This document shows positions 51,398-60,441 of a stretch of DNA of 64,000 nucleotides, piece after piece. Origin of the DNA: Alkalicoccus saliphilus (GTDB lineage Bacteria > Bacillota > Bacilli > Bacillales > Salisediminibacteriaceae). The position numbers were made by a program, and so were the translations under genes. The notes under the pieces were generated by a model. The model searched no databases, was not told where the DNA came from, and saw only the letters and a program-made list of their open reading frames with translations. The stretch lies in NCBI RefSeq assembly GCF_003044065.1, contig NZ_PZJJ01000010.1, forward strand, positions 1 through 64,000, written 5' to 3'. Positions within the stretch are counted from its first letter, which is position 1. Every line of letters starts with the position of its first letter.

Positions 51398-52087
51398 TCA
51401 TTTTTTACGCATGTTCTGCTGGGAGATGATGTTTTTCGTGATTCCAGCTAATACACCGAAGACAATAATCGCACTGAACAGCCAGAAAATAAACATATAG
51501 GAATTCGTCGAATGCGCCCCGATGTAAGAAAAGAGAAACGTACCGGGCGTCTGTCCTATTGCTGTGCCGACCATATAAGGAAAAATTTTAATTTTCGTAA
51601 GTCCTGCTGCATAGCTCGCTGCGCCGTAAGAAACTACCGGCACCACTCTGCTGAGAATCACGGCATACATTCCGTACTTTTGAAAAAACGTATCTGCCCA
51701 GTCAAGAGGTCTCCGCGGCACCAGCTTTACTACCAACGGCCTTCCGAAATAGTGCGCCAGATAGTAACAGACAGCTGCCCCTATTAAAGCACTCCCCCAG
51801 GAAAGAAGACCCCCAAGTAATACACCGTAAGAAAGCCCGTTTGTAAAAGTGATAATAAACGTAGGAATTGGAGCTACAATGACTGCGAGTATCATTAAAA
51901 ATGTAGAAATCAAAGGACCAAATACGCCGTAGGACTGAATAAACAGCTGCAGCTGTTCCGTTTCGCCTTCTGAAATAATAGAGACCGCACGTTGAACAAA
52001 TCCTCGAAAAGGCGGAAAAAAGAAATATAAAATGACGATCAAAATAATGCCAGCTAACATCATCCATCTTTTTTGCTGCTTACTCAT
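51398..52087 (-). CDS. TVP38/TMEM64-family membrane protein
   Basis: A 229-residue membrane protein of the VTT/SNARE-associated (DedA-like) superfamily. It has an N-terminal helix (MMLAGIILIVILYFFFP), the re-entrant core VAPIPTFIITFTNGLSYGVLLGGLLSWGSALIGAAVCYYLAHYFGRP, the helix-flanking RVVPVVSYGAASYAAGLTKI, and a terminal helix. The family may scramble lipids; its role here is unknown. The ATG at 52087 has GGGAG 10 nt upstream. It is downstream of the decayed kinase on the same strand. Confidence 0.82.
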   Translation of the reverse strand: MSKQQKRWMMLAGIILIVILYFFFPPFRGFVQRAVSIISEGETEQLQLFIQSYGVFGPLISTFLMILAVIVAPIPTFIITFTNGLSYGVLLGGLLSWGSALIGAAVCYYLAHYFGRPLVVKLVPRRPLDWADTFFQKYGMYAVILSRVVPVVSYGAASYAAGLTKIKIFPYMVGTAIGQTPGTFLFSYIGAHSTNSYMFIFWLFSAIIVFGVLAGITKNIISQQNMRKK

Positions 52088-52123
52088 ACTGATCATACTC
52101 CCGCTCTCTGCTCCAATCGCAGA

Positions 52124-52343
52124 CTATTTTTCATTCTTGCTCATACGTTGTTTCCACAAATGGTTATTTATATCTATTTTTGTTTTCTTTTTAAAGAGAA
52201 AGTAGAGAATCGCCGCTATTATGACGGGCACTGCCGTCAGGTAGAAGAGAACAAGAGTTTCCCAGCCAGTTCGCAAACATGGTTAAACAGGACAGCCCAA
52301 TAACGACCAAAGCTGCTGCAATGATCCATTCTATCTTTTTCAT
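52124..52343 (-). pseudogene. Frameshifted small membrane protein gene
   Basis: It begins MKKIEWIIAAALVVIGLSCL (overlapping the kinase stop), but the frame breaks near the WLGN codons. The continuation in another frame (VLFYLTAVPVIIAAILYFLFKKKTK) completes a two-helix protein of about 70 residues. One indel explains it. It decayed together with the adjacent kinase gene. Confidence 0.6.
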
Positions 52344-53660
52344 CCTTCTTCCCCTGATCCCTTTCCCGGCCCTTCTAATACAGGCAATCTCACTTTAAAG
52401 CAGGTTCCGTTTTCTGCTTTACTGTAAACTTCGATCGTTCTCCCATAGAGCTCTGCTAATTGTTTCACGATAGCAAGACCCAATCCAGTGCCTCCGTGTT
52501 CCTGCGATCTCGATTTTTCTACGCGATAGAAGCATTCAAATATATAGGGAAGCTCTTCTTCAGATATTCCTGGTCCCGTGTTATTTACTGTAATAATAAT
52601 TTCTTTTTGTTCTCTGCTGTTTATACGCATATAAATAGTTCCCTGCGTTGTATAACAAATCGCATTGTCTAAGAGATTGCTCATAATCTGTTCCAGCCTC
52701 AGACCATCCCCATAAAACAATGGAAGATTTTCTTCAATTACCAATTGAAAATCCAAACCTTTTTTTCGCTTTTAACTCTATCTGCGGGTGAATATTCTCC
52801 ACGACTTCCTGCAGGTCTATCCATTTCTTATGCAGACTGAACTTTCCTTCTTCCATTTTCTAGAGCTCAAACAAATCATGAATGAGAAGGGTGAGACGTC
52901 CTGACTCCTGTTGAATAATCTTTAAGTACTGCTGCTTCTCTTCCTCACTTTGAAATAATTTCTCTCCTAAAATTTTTGCGTATCCTTCTAAATACGTGAT
53001 CGGCGTTCTTAATTCGTGGGAGACATTTGCGAAAAACTCGCTTCTCGAATCCCAGTACATTTTTAAATTTACAGTCAGATCATTAATGGCCTGCGCCAGG
53101 GAGCCAGCTTCATCGCCTGTGATCACCGGCACCCGCGCTTCTAAATTTCCCCGTGCAATGTTGTGTGTCGCTTGTTCCATCTGCACCAGCGGCTTGGAGA
53201 GCTTCCGCGACAAAATTAAAGTACAACCCAGCGCCAGGCAGAAAGTCCCCACGCTGGACAATATTAACATCTGCCGAACCTGCTGTAAGGACTCGTACAT
53301 GTGATCCACTGAGGATAACACATATACCCCGCCATAAAACGCTTCCTCTCTGTAAATCGGCTGCCCTGAGATGAGAAAACGATTTTCTGGTGCCGGCACA
53401 CTCAATCGCATCGCCCCTAGATAAAGCATCTCTTTCCTCTTCCGAAATAAAGGAACCCACTGGGAATTCGGACACCCCTGAATTACTAATAACAGCACCT
53501 TCCGTATCCACAATATAAAGTTTTTCTCCGGAAAATTCCGTAATTGTTTCAGTGATCTCTTCCAGTATATCTGTTTCAGCATCGGCGAATGCGCCAGCGT
53601 ATCTGGAAGATTGCTGATGAATATCTTCTTGTTCTGCACTTATAGTTTGGCTGGAACGCA
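52340..53660 (-). pseudogene. Decayed sensor histidine kinase
   Basis: Kinase modules are recognisable in order: membrane segment LILSSVGTFCLALGCTLILS, HAMP (SKPLVQMEQATHNIARGNLEARVPV), phosphoacceptor FFANVSHELRTPITYLEGY, and ATPase (LEQIMSNLLDNAICYT, GGTGLGLAIVKQLAELYG). A TAG at 52860-52862 interrupts the dimerisation domain. An extra base in an A-run near 52768 shifts the frame before the ATPase domain. The sensor domain is split between frames near 53400-53510. No response regulator remains. Probably once linked to the copper genes alongside. Confidence 0.85.
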
Positions 53661-53871
53661 GTCAATTCTTGGTTGATGATAATGGTGGGATGAAAGTAGC
53701 GATTTCACTTTCTTATTAAGTTTCATAGAAAATACACATCTCTATGCGAGAATAAAGGAAGCACAGTTGCAAGAACTTCTTGGAAAGGGAATACTGTTTT
53801 AAGACTTGAAGACTCGAAAGTTATTATTCTTCAGTCTCCACAAAATAATTGATGGAAGGAAGCGACAAACA

Positions 53872-55395
53872 ATGAAAAAGGTTCTGTTAGGCTCATTCGC
53901 TCTCAGCTTCATCTTAATTGGCTGCAGCGACAATGAAAATACCGGAGGCTCCCCGATGGATAATGGCAACATGGGCCGCATGGGCGGCGACAACCAAGAA
54001 GACGGCAATAATGAGAGAGGTATGGGCGGTATGGGCGGTATGGGCGGCATGATGAACCACGGAAATATCCCCCTCCTCGCAGCCTCTGAAGGAATCAATG
54101 AGCTGTCGATTCCTCCTGTATTAGAAAGGCAGCAAGGCCAGGATTTTGATTATGAAGTTACCGCCCAGCAAGGATCGACTGAATTTTTCAAGGGCATTTC
54201 GACCGACACCTATGGCTATAACGGCGATTTACTTGGCCCTACACTTAAGCTTGAAAAAGGCGAAAGTGTGGATGTCAAAATCACAAATGATTTGGATGAA
54301 CCGACCACCTTTCATTGGCACGGCCTGGAAGTTCCCGGTGAAATCGACGGAGGTCCACACGGTGAAATCCAGCCCGGCGACAGCCAGATCATTACATTGG
54401 AAGTTGATCAGCCAGCCGCCACGCTTTGGTATCATCCACATGTCCACGGCTCGACCGCTGAACAAGTTTTCGAAGGACTGTCCGGGATGTTGCTCATTGG
54501 AGAGGAGTCCGGCTCTGATTCGGAACTTCCCGATGAATATGGCGTTGATGACATCCCGCTCATTTTCCAGGATCGCCTGTTTGATGAAAACAAACAATTG
54601 AATTACGACAGACTGATGAACCAGGACGGAACATTAGGCGATATTTCTATCGTCAACGGCACTATAAACCCAAAATTGACCGTCACCAAATCCGTCATGC
54701 GCTTTCGTTTGTTGAATGGAGCCAATGCGCGAAATTACACGTTCCAGTTGAGCAATGGCGCGAACTTCACGCAAATCGCTTCTGATGGCGGATTGCTGGA
54801 TGAACCAGTTGAAACCGACACCCTGACTTTAGCCGCTTCGGAGCGTGCAGAAATTCTCATCGATTTTTCAACGATGACTGAAGAAGAATCTCTTGCCATC
54901 ATCAATGACGAAGGGACTGCATTGCTCCCGTTTGATCTGGCTCTTGAAGATTCTCCGGCGGACACCGCCAACATGTGGACATCCGACGAGCCCTTCCTGA
55001 CCGAACAGGAAACTGCAATGCCAGTATCGAAGGAAATTGAGTTGTTTGGCATGGCGGATATGGTGACGATCAATGGAAAGAAATTCGACATGGAACGCAT
55101 CGACTTCCGCCAGGAACAAGGCGTTACGGAAGTGTGGGAAGTTTACAACAGACCCGATATGATGGGCGGCATGATTCATCCCTTCCATATTCACGGCACC
55201 CAATTCAAAATCATTTCCCGTGATGGTGAAGAAGTGGAACCGAATGAACAGGGCTTAAAAGACAGCGTATTGGTTGAACCCGGCGAACGGGTAAAACTCC
55301 TTGTCACTTTCCCGGAAAAAGGGGTATTCGTTTTCCACTGCCACATTTTGGAACATGAAGATAATGGCATGATGGGGCAAATTGAAGTTTATTAA
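53872..55395 (+). CDS. Lipoprotein multicopper oxidase (CueO-like)
   Basis: A 507-residue three-domain multicopper oxidase. Signal and lipobox FALSFILIGCSDNE indicate a membrane-anchored extracellular lipoprotein. A Gly/Met-rich linker (GMGGMGGMGGMM) follows. All four copper motifs are present: HWHGLE, WYHPHVHG, HPFHIHGTQF and FHCHILEHEDNGMM with the type 1 Cys, His and axial Met. It probably oxidises Cu(I) or similar metals with reduction of oxygen to water. GGAAGGAAG precedes the ATG at 53872; an upstream ATG at 53806 would spoil the signal peptide. A perfect terminator follows. Confidence 0.92.
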   Translation: MKKVLLGSFALSFILIGCSDNENTGGSPMDNGNMGRMGGDNQEDGNNERGMGGMGGMGGMMNHGNIPLLAASEGINELSIPPVLERQQGQDFDYEVTAQQGSTEFFKGISTDTYGYNGDLLGPTLKLEKGESVDVKITNDLDEPTTFHWHGLEVPGEIDGGPHGEIQPGDSQIITLEVDQPAATLWYHPHVHGSTAEQVFEGLSGMLLIGEESGSDSELPDEYGVDDIPLIFQDRLFDENKQLNYDRLMNQDGTLGDISIVNGTINPKLTVTKSVMRFRLLNGANARNYTFQLSNGANFTQIASDGGLLDEPVETDTLTLAASERAEILIDFSTMTEEESLAIINDEGTALLPFDLALEDSPADTANMWTSDEPFLTEQETAMPVSKEIELFGMADMVTINGKKFDMERIDFRQEQGVTEVWEVYNRPDMMGGMIHPFHIHGTQFKIISRDGEEVEPNEQGLKDSVLVEPGERVKLLVTFPEKGVFVFHCHILEHEDNGMMGQIEVY

Positions 55396-55399
55396 CGTC

Positions 55400-55440
55400 T
55401 TAACAGGCAGATAGTGCCATTTCGCTATCTGCCTGTTTCT
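55400..55440 (+). terminator. Terminator of the multicopper oxidase gene
   Basis: AACAGGCAGATAG pairs perfectly with CTATCTGCCTGTT (13 bp), followed by TCT. Confidence 0.85.
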
Positions 55441-55504
55441 ATGTAATGTATATTTTCTCATCATTCTTTTTAAAAGATTCAAATCGTATTACTTCACTTA
55501 ACGT

Positions 55505-55960
55505 TTATTTAATGAATTTAGCTAAATGTTCAGCCAAAAGAATCAGATCTGACCCAAATCCATTTTCGTTGTTGTACCAAGAAACAATTTTCACGAGCTG
55601 TTTATCCCCATTTCCAACGATATCCGTTAAGGTCGCATCATAAATACCTCCTGTTGAAGTGCCAATAACATCTGAGGAAACCAGCAGTTTTCCGAGTATT
55701 CAAATGAGGAAGTTGCAGCTTTTTTCATGGTTGCATCCCCTTCTTCAATTGTTACTTTCCTTGCTAAATTGGCGTAAAACTCTAGAATTGCCTCACTTGC
55801 ATGGGTATTCGCAACGATGTTCCATCAACAACGCCTTTTAATTCTGGTAAAATTTTTCCGACGGCTTCCGCTGTCCCCGTAGAAGTATGAATTGCATTTC
55901 TCGTTGCTGCCCATCCACGTCTCATATCCACCTTCGGACTATCATGTAATAAAGAGTTTC
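55505..55960 (-). pseudogene. Remnant of a glyceraldehyde-3-phosphate dehydrogenase gene
   Basis: Minus-strand pieces match the C-terminal half of GAPDH: MRRGWAATRNAIHTSTGTAEAVGKILPELKG, then DGTSLRIPM, and at the end VSWYNNENGFGSDLILLAEHLAKF, equivalent to the conserved SWYDNE and final helix. Indels and stops separate the pieces, and the nucleotide-binding half with the catalytic Cys is missing. It lies just left of dif-like site D, so it may have been cut by cassette exchange. Confidence 0.8.
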
Positions 55961-56036
55961 TGCAAGGATACTTTACAATTGAAAAAGGAGAGTCGATGCG
56001 ATCAAATCGCACCAACACTCCTTTTCTATTTATGCA

Positions 56037-56065
56037 GCTTCCGATAACATTAGATTATGTTAACC
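56037..56065 (+). other. dif-like Xer recombination site D
   Basis: GCTTCCGATAA, 7-bp centre CATTAGA, right arm TTATGTTAACC. Same orientation as A-C. The left arm keeps the CTTCC of B. subtilis dif. Confidence 0.6.
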
Positions 56066-56288
56066 TTTATGATAGGTTTGTTTTTAAAACTGAATAGAAA
56101 ACTTTTTGATAATTACTTTAGTAATTTAGAATCTATTAAACTAGCTACGTTTTGTAGAGTTTAAATATGATTCTAATTAAAATATTGGCTAGGTAACGAG
56201 AATATGATACTTTGAAGGTGAGATAGAAAATTTTTCTAATTAAGGAATTAATACATTTACAAATTTAGTTAGGAAGGAGTTAACATTT

Positions 56289-57650
56289 ATGCCATTAAAG
56301 CCTTTAACTTTCATAGCGATGCCTTTCGGCAAGAAAAAGGATAATCGCGTTACTATCGATTTTAATGATATTTACAACAATGCTATAGTTCCAGCAATTA
56401 AGAATAATCCTAGAGAACTTGATTACATTAGAGCTGACGAAGAAACCAGAGGTGGATTCATACATGGCCCTATGTATGAACGACTATTATTATCCGATAT
56501 TGTAATTGCGGATTTAACTTTAGCGAATCCAAACGTTTTTTACGAATTAGGCATTAGACATACTGCACGTCCAAAATCTACTATCCTAATTTTTTCAAAA
56601 GAAACTTCTCTCCCCTTTGATATAAGTCCATTGAGAGCTATACCATATACTCTAAAAAAAGGGCAATTGGAAGAAAGTGAGAAAGATAGATTGATAAGTG
56701 AAATTAGTAGTAGATTAAGCGAAGCTTTAGAAGAAGGCCCCCCTGATAGTCCACTCTTTCAGTTAATAAATGGATTCCCAGGAATTAATTTAGATTATAA
56801 ACAAGCCGAATCTTTCAGAGAAAACCTATTTAAAATTGAAAGTTTGCATGAAAAATTAGCTGATCTAAGACATTCCAATGACCCACAACTAATAGAGAAG
56901 ATTAATGAAATTGAAGAGAGCGTGGGTCATTTTGATTCTTCCTCATATGAATTACTATATGATCTTTTGATGTCATACAGAAGTGTTGAGAGCTGGGATG
57001 ACATGATTCGGTTAGCTGAGTCTTTACCTTCGCGTGTAGGAGAAAGTATCAAAGTAAAGGAACAACTTTCTTTAGCTTTGAATCGTAGGAATAAAAACGA
57101 AGACCGAAGTAAGGCGATTAGAATATTAAATTCTATAATAGATAATTATGGTGCTTCTTCGGAAACATTAGGTATTTTAGGTAGAATATATAAGGATCGT
57201 TATTACGAAGAAAAGAATTCAGAAAATGATCGAGCAGCAGATGGCGCTTTAAATAAAGCAATTGAGTACTATTACAAAGGTTTTGAAGAGGATCCACGAG
57301 ATTACTATCCAGGCATTAATGCCTTAACATTGCTGTTTATAGAAAACAAGGAAACCTCTAAAGAAAAGTTTAATAAATTAAAGCCTCTTGTTCAATTTGC
57401 TTTAGAGAGACAAGGAGGAATAGAATCAAAAAATTATTGGGTTTTGGCTTCTTTATTAGAGTTAGCTTCTTTAAATAAGGATTGGGTGCTAGCTAATGAT
57501 GTAGCAGGGCAAATATTAAGCATGCAATATGAAAAAATGGAAGTGGCCACCACCAAAAACAATCTTAACTTCATTTTAGAAAAACTTAAAGAAAGGGAAG
57601 AAAGCTATCAAGAATTAGAAAGCATTATAGAGGATTTGAGAGAGGATTAA
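56289..57650 (+). CDS. TIR-like/deoxyribosyltransferase-like domain protein with TPR region
   Basis: A 453-residue protein in AT-rich DNA. Residues 1-140 form a nucleotide-processing-type domain with IAMPFGKKKD, DFNDIYNNAIVPAIK, and MYERLLLSDIVIADLTLANPNVFYELGIRH. This pattern is seen in TIR-like and nucleoside deoxyribosyltransferase-like defence proteins and in proteins annotated with a TRAFs-binding (DUF4071) region. Residues about 160-453 are helical TPR-type repeats. GGAAGGAG lies 8 nt before the ATG. It is convergent with a ThsB-like gene, and codon use is unlike the rest of the window. Function inferred: NAD- or nucleotide-directed effector or sensor in phage defence. Confidence 0.7.
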   Translation: MPLKPLTFIAMPFGKKKDNRVTIDFNDIYNNAIVPAIKNNPRELDYIRADEETRGGFIHGPMYERLLLSDIVIADLTLANPNVFYELGIRHTARPKSTILIFSKETSLPFDISPLRAIPYTLKKGQLEESEKDRLISEISSRLSEALEEGPPDSPLFQLINGFPGINLDYKQAESFRENLFKIESLHEKLADLRHSNDPQLIEKINEIEESVGHFDSSSYELLYDLLMSYRSVESWDDMIRLAESLPSRVGESIKVKEQLSLALNRRNKNEDRSKAIRILNSIIDNYGASSETLGILGRIYKDRYYEEKNSENDRAADGALNKAIEYYYKGFEEDPRDYYPGINALTLLFIENKETSKEKFNKLKPLVQFALERQGGIESKNYWVLASLLELASLNKDWVLANDVAGQILSMQYEKMEVATTKNNLNFILEKLKEREESYQELESIIEDLRED

Positions 57651-57722
57651 TAGAACTCAAATATGCTTAAATCACTATCCTCTTTACCAATATGATTTTT
57701 ATATACTACGTTATAACAAAAA

Positions 57723-57755
57723 AACACTTTCACGCTTTAAGTGAAGTGTTTTTTG
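57723..57755. terminator. Bidirectional terminator of the putative defence pair
   Basis: AACACTT.CAC and GTGAAGTGTT arms around GCTTTAA, with A and T runs outside, between two convergent genes. Confidence 0.7.
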
Positions 57756-57853
57756 TTAATTTTTTAGATGATTCTTAAACACAAGTTGAGTTCTTCTACA
57801 TAAGTAGTAGATATTAAGTTTCTAGTTAAAAACATACTTATCAATCACAATTT

Positions 57854-58246
57854 TTACCTTGTAGCCAATTCTTGAAGCTTTGCTTCACTCCACTCATAAA
57901 CGTGAATACCATTAGAAGTTAGAATATCTGGAATTTTACCCTTAGTCCCGCTTATCCTCATAGCATAAACTGGCTTCTCCGCATCTAAAGTCATTTGAAC
58001 TTCTTGAGGTACCCAATAACTTTTGTGTGTTTCTTCCCCTACAAATACAATGGTACGTGAAGTGCCAGTTAGCTTTTTTGAAATTGCTTGTCTAATCACA
58101 GACCTATCTGTTGTATCCCAGCGCTTCAATAAGTCTCTAACTCGAAAGTTTAAATTAGCATAACGAGAGTTTACTGCTCGCCCTTTTATAGTTAATACCG
58201 TTTCTCTATCCAATTCTTTAAAACCAAAAAAAACTACGTTTGGCAC
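57854..58246 (-). CDS. ThsB-like TIR-domain protein
   Basis: About 130 residues matching the Thoeris ThsB/DUF1863 TIR-like family. It has the N-terminal strand VVFFGFKELDRE, DLLKRWDTTDRSVIRQAISKKLTGTSRTIVFVGEETHKSYWVPQEV with the family W-V-xxE block, and a final EWSEAKLQEL helix. ThsB proteins sense phage infection and make an NAD-derived signal for ThsA. No ThsA (SIR2 or Macro-SLOG) gene lies here. The GTG at 58246 is chosen because AAGGGGG lies 8 nt upstream; an upstream ATG adds ten residues. Low GC suggests transfer. Confidence 0.78.
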   Translation of the reverse strand: MPNVVFFGFKELDRETVLTIKGRAVNSRYANLNFRVRDLLKRWDTTDRSVIRQAISKKLTGTSRTIVFVGEETHKSYWVPQEVQMTLDAEKPVYAMRISGTKGKIPDILTSNGIHVYEWSEAKLQELATR

Positions 58247-59060
58247 AAACAAGTCCCCCTTCATATTTAAACACACCCTAAATTATAACATATAATCCGT
58301 CCCTTACTATTAATGAACTTTTTTATTAGATATTTACATTAATACCATTATTAATATAAACACCTGCCGTTCAAAAAAGTACACGTTTACGAACCACCTC
58401 AAAACCTCAACAAGAACATAAAATAACGTTCGTAAATGTCGTAAAACTTGTTCCGAACGTTCGTTAATCAACACACAGTTTTACGTGCAGGATAACAGTT
58501 AAAATCACTGCAAAATATCAGTAGAAGTAACAGGAGATTTATATTTTTTCTCACCTATATCAAACATCATCGTTTTTGATAGGGGTGATGCTGTTATTTA
58601 TTTTTCCTTAATTTTCTTATTCTATAACTTTCTTTTAATCTCCCCCATTAAACAAAAGAAATTTTGTCTAACGGACAATAATTAAATCCAGTGTTCAGTA
58701 TTTCTCAATATTTTAGCGGTTATTTTATGTGCTTTATACGCATTGCTCAACTGATTGAAAATTATACAATAATTCAATAACGCAACTACTTTTATAATTA
58801 GCAACTTTAGAAATTTGAATGTTTGATATTTCTGATCAAAAACTGCCCCCCCATAGAATGTTCTCTGACACAGGCAGGCGCAAAATGTTCTTTACCCTCC
58901 TTCGAATTCATTTGTTCTGCACTCACTATATTCGACATTGGGGGTACTCCTTTTTCATGTCCGATCTTCCCTGACGCTTAAGAGACGCAAACTATGAAAT
59001 TCGCCCGGAAGCCTCATCTTTAAATTAAAAAGAAAAACGGCAGGTTCTCTGCACATAAAG
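58247..59060. other. AT-rich intergenic region with inverted repeats
   Basis: About 810 bp, very AT-rich, with no gene recognised. It contains an AACGTTCG/CGAACGTT pair (58425-58461) and a stronger hairpin at 58551-58588. It marks the right border of the low-GC defence pair. Confidence 0.45.
58551..58588. repeat. Strong inverted repeat in AT-rich spacer
   Basis: TCACC.TATCAAA and TTTGATA.GGTGA arms flank a 10-nt loop. There is no adjacent gene and only a loose T run. Possibly a terminator remnant or an element end. Confidence 0.5.
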
Positions 59061-59098
59061 AGCGGACAGCCTCCCATCTGATGAGAGACTGTCCGCTT
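59061..59098 (-). terminator. Terminator of the GH32/ABC transcript
   Basis: AGCGGACAG and CTGTCCGCT arms just beyond the GH32 stop, followed by CTTTATG on the minus strand. Confidence 0.75.
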
Positions 59099-59104
59099 AA
59101 AGAA

Positions 59105-60421
59105 TCAAATATTTTTTAACGACCGGATCTGATCTACGCCTTCTGCAGTGAAATCATGCGAAGAGAAGTACGTACGCAAACTGGCGCAGCGGCCTTGATC
59201 AAAAAAGATTTCCATGCAGGAATGATCGAGGTACATGTTAATGACGAGGCCCTTTTCATAAATAGAAACAGGGATGGAAACTGTGTCCTGATCTCCAAGT
59301 GCCATGTTGCTCCGGTCCACTAGGAGGCAGTCGGAACGCAGGGAAAAGTGCAGCACGCTGTCTCTGTTTTGAAGTGTCCATTCATCGCCAGGATGAGCTG
59401 TTTTTTCCAAGAGGCAGACCGGCCCGGGAGCAGCGAGGGTGTCAGAGGCAGCTTCCCATTCTGCCGGGGGCTGCTGAATCAGGTGGCCATTCACTACGCC
59501 CAATTCTCTCGGCATCGTTAATGCCCCTGCCCACCCCTCCGGTTTTTCCGCCATCGTCCGCTCCCACATATTCATCCAGCCGATCATCAGGCGTCGTCCC
59601 TTGTCATCAGAAAACGTCTGCGGGGCGTAAAAATCAGGGCCGTCATCTATCTCGCCTTCTTCTTCGACATGAAAAGTTCCGGATTCAAACCGGCCCGTGC
59701 GCCACTTCGTTTTGGAGCCGGGGACACCCATTGGTGAAGACAGCAGAACGTCTTTCCCATCGAGTTCAAAGAAGTCTACGCATTCCCACATCGTTCCTTC
59801 GCCGCTGGTTCCCTGAAGAAGCACGCCCTCGTATGTCCAGCTGGTTAAATCCTGTGAGGAATAGTAAACGGCAGAGCCAAGGTCATCGAATGAAGTGCCG
59901 ATAACGAGGAGCCATTTTCCGTTTTTATAAATCACTTTCGGGTCACGGAAATCTTCTGACGCCCCTTTTGGAGGGGAGGAAATAATAGGATTCTGGGTCA
60001 TTTTCGTAAATTGGATGCCATCCGTCGAATAGGCGCCGCACTGCACTTCTTTCGGGGAGTTGTCTTCATTGTGTCCGGTATAAAACAAGTACAATGTGTC
60101 ATCTTTCACGACGGCGCTCCCGGAAAAACAACCGCCTGCTTCGTAGTCATGTTCAGGCACGAGAGCGACAGGAAGATGCTCCCAGTGAAGCAGGTCAGGG
60201 CTTTTGGCATGCCCCCAGTGCATCGGTCCCCATTCTGTGTCATAAGGATAATATTGATAAAATACGTGATATTCTCCCCGGAAGAATACGAGTCCGTTCG
60301 GATCATTTATCCAGCCGACGGGAGCACTGACATGATGTGCCGGCCGAAGCGGCTGAGGCGGAAGGCCGGGAAAGGTGTCTTTTATCCACTGGTCTGCTTT
60401 CGCAGAGGTAAATGTCGTCAT
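59105..60421 (-). CDS. GH32 beta-fructosidase (sucrose/levan hydrolase)
   Basis: A 438-residue glycoside hydrolase family 32 enzyme cleaving terminal beta-fructosyl bonds of sucrose or fructans. The three carboxylates are visible: WINDPNGLVFF (nucleophile Asp), DFRDPKVIY (transition-state Asp) and TMWECVDFFEL (acid/base Glu). A short C-terminal beta-sandwich ends near FFDQGRCASLRTYFSS. It is shorter than most members, with a trimmed C-terminal module, and has no signal peptide, so it acts in the cytosol on imported sugar. AGGAG lies 8 nt before the ATG at 60421. It is the last gene of an ABC-transporter operon. Confidence 0.92.
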   Translation of the reverse strand: MTTFTSAKADQWIKDTFPGLPPQPLRPAHHVSAPVGWINDPNGLVFFRGEYHVFYQYYPYDTEWGPMHWGHAKSPDLLHWEHLPVALVPEHDYEAGGCFSGSAVVKDDTLYLFYTGHNEDNSPKEVQCGAYSTDGIQFTKMTQNPIISSPPKGASEDFRDPKVIYKNGKWLLVIGTSFDDLGSAVYYSSQDLTSWTYEGVLLQGTSGEGTMWECVDFFELDGKDVLLSSPMGVPGSKTKWRTGRFESGTFHVEEEGEIDDGPDFYAPQTFSDDKGRRLMIGWMNMWERTMAEKPEGWAGALTMPRELGVVNGHLIQQPPAEWEAASDTLAAPGPVCLLEKTAHPGDEWTLQNRDSVLHFSLRSDCLLVDRSNMALGDQDTVSIPVSIYEKGLVINMYLDHSCMEIFFDQGRCASLRTYFSSHDFTAEGVDQIRSLKNI

Positions 60422-60441
60422 TGAGAACACTCCTAAGTTGA

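Noticed and set aside
58376-58700. Integrase attachment site next to the defence pair
   Set aside because: Inverted repeats are present, but there is no integrase gene, tRNA gene or matching direct repeat in the window.
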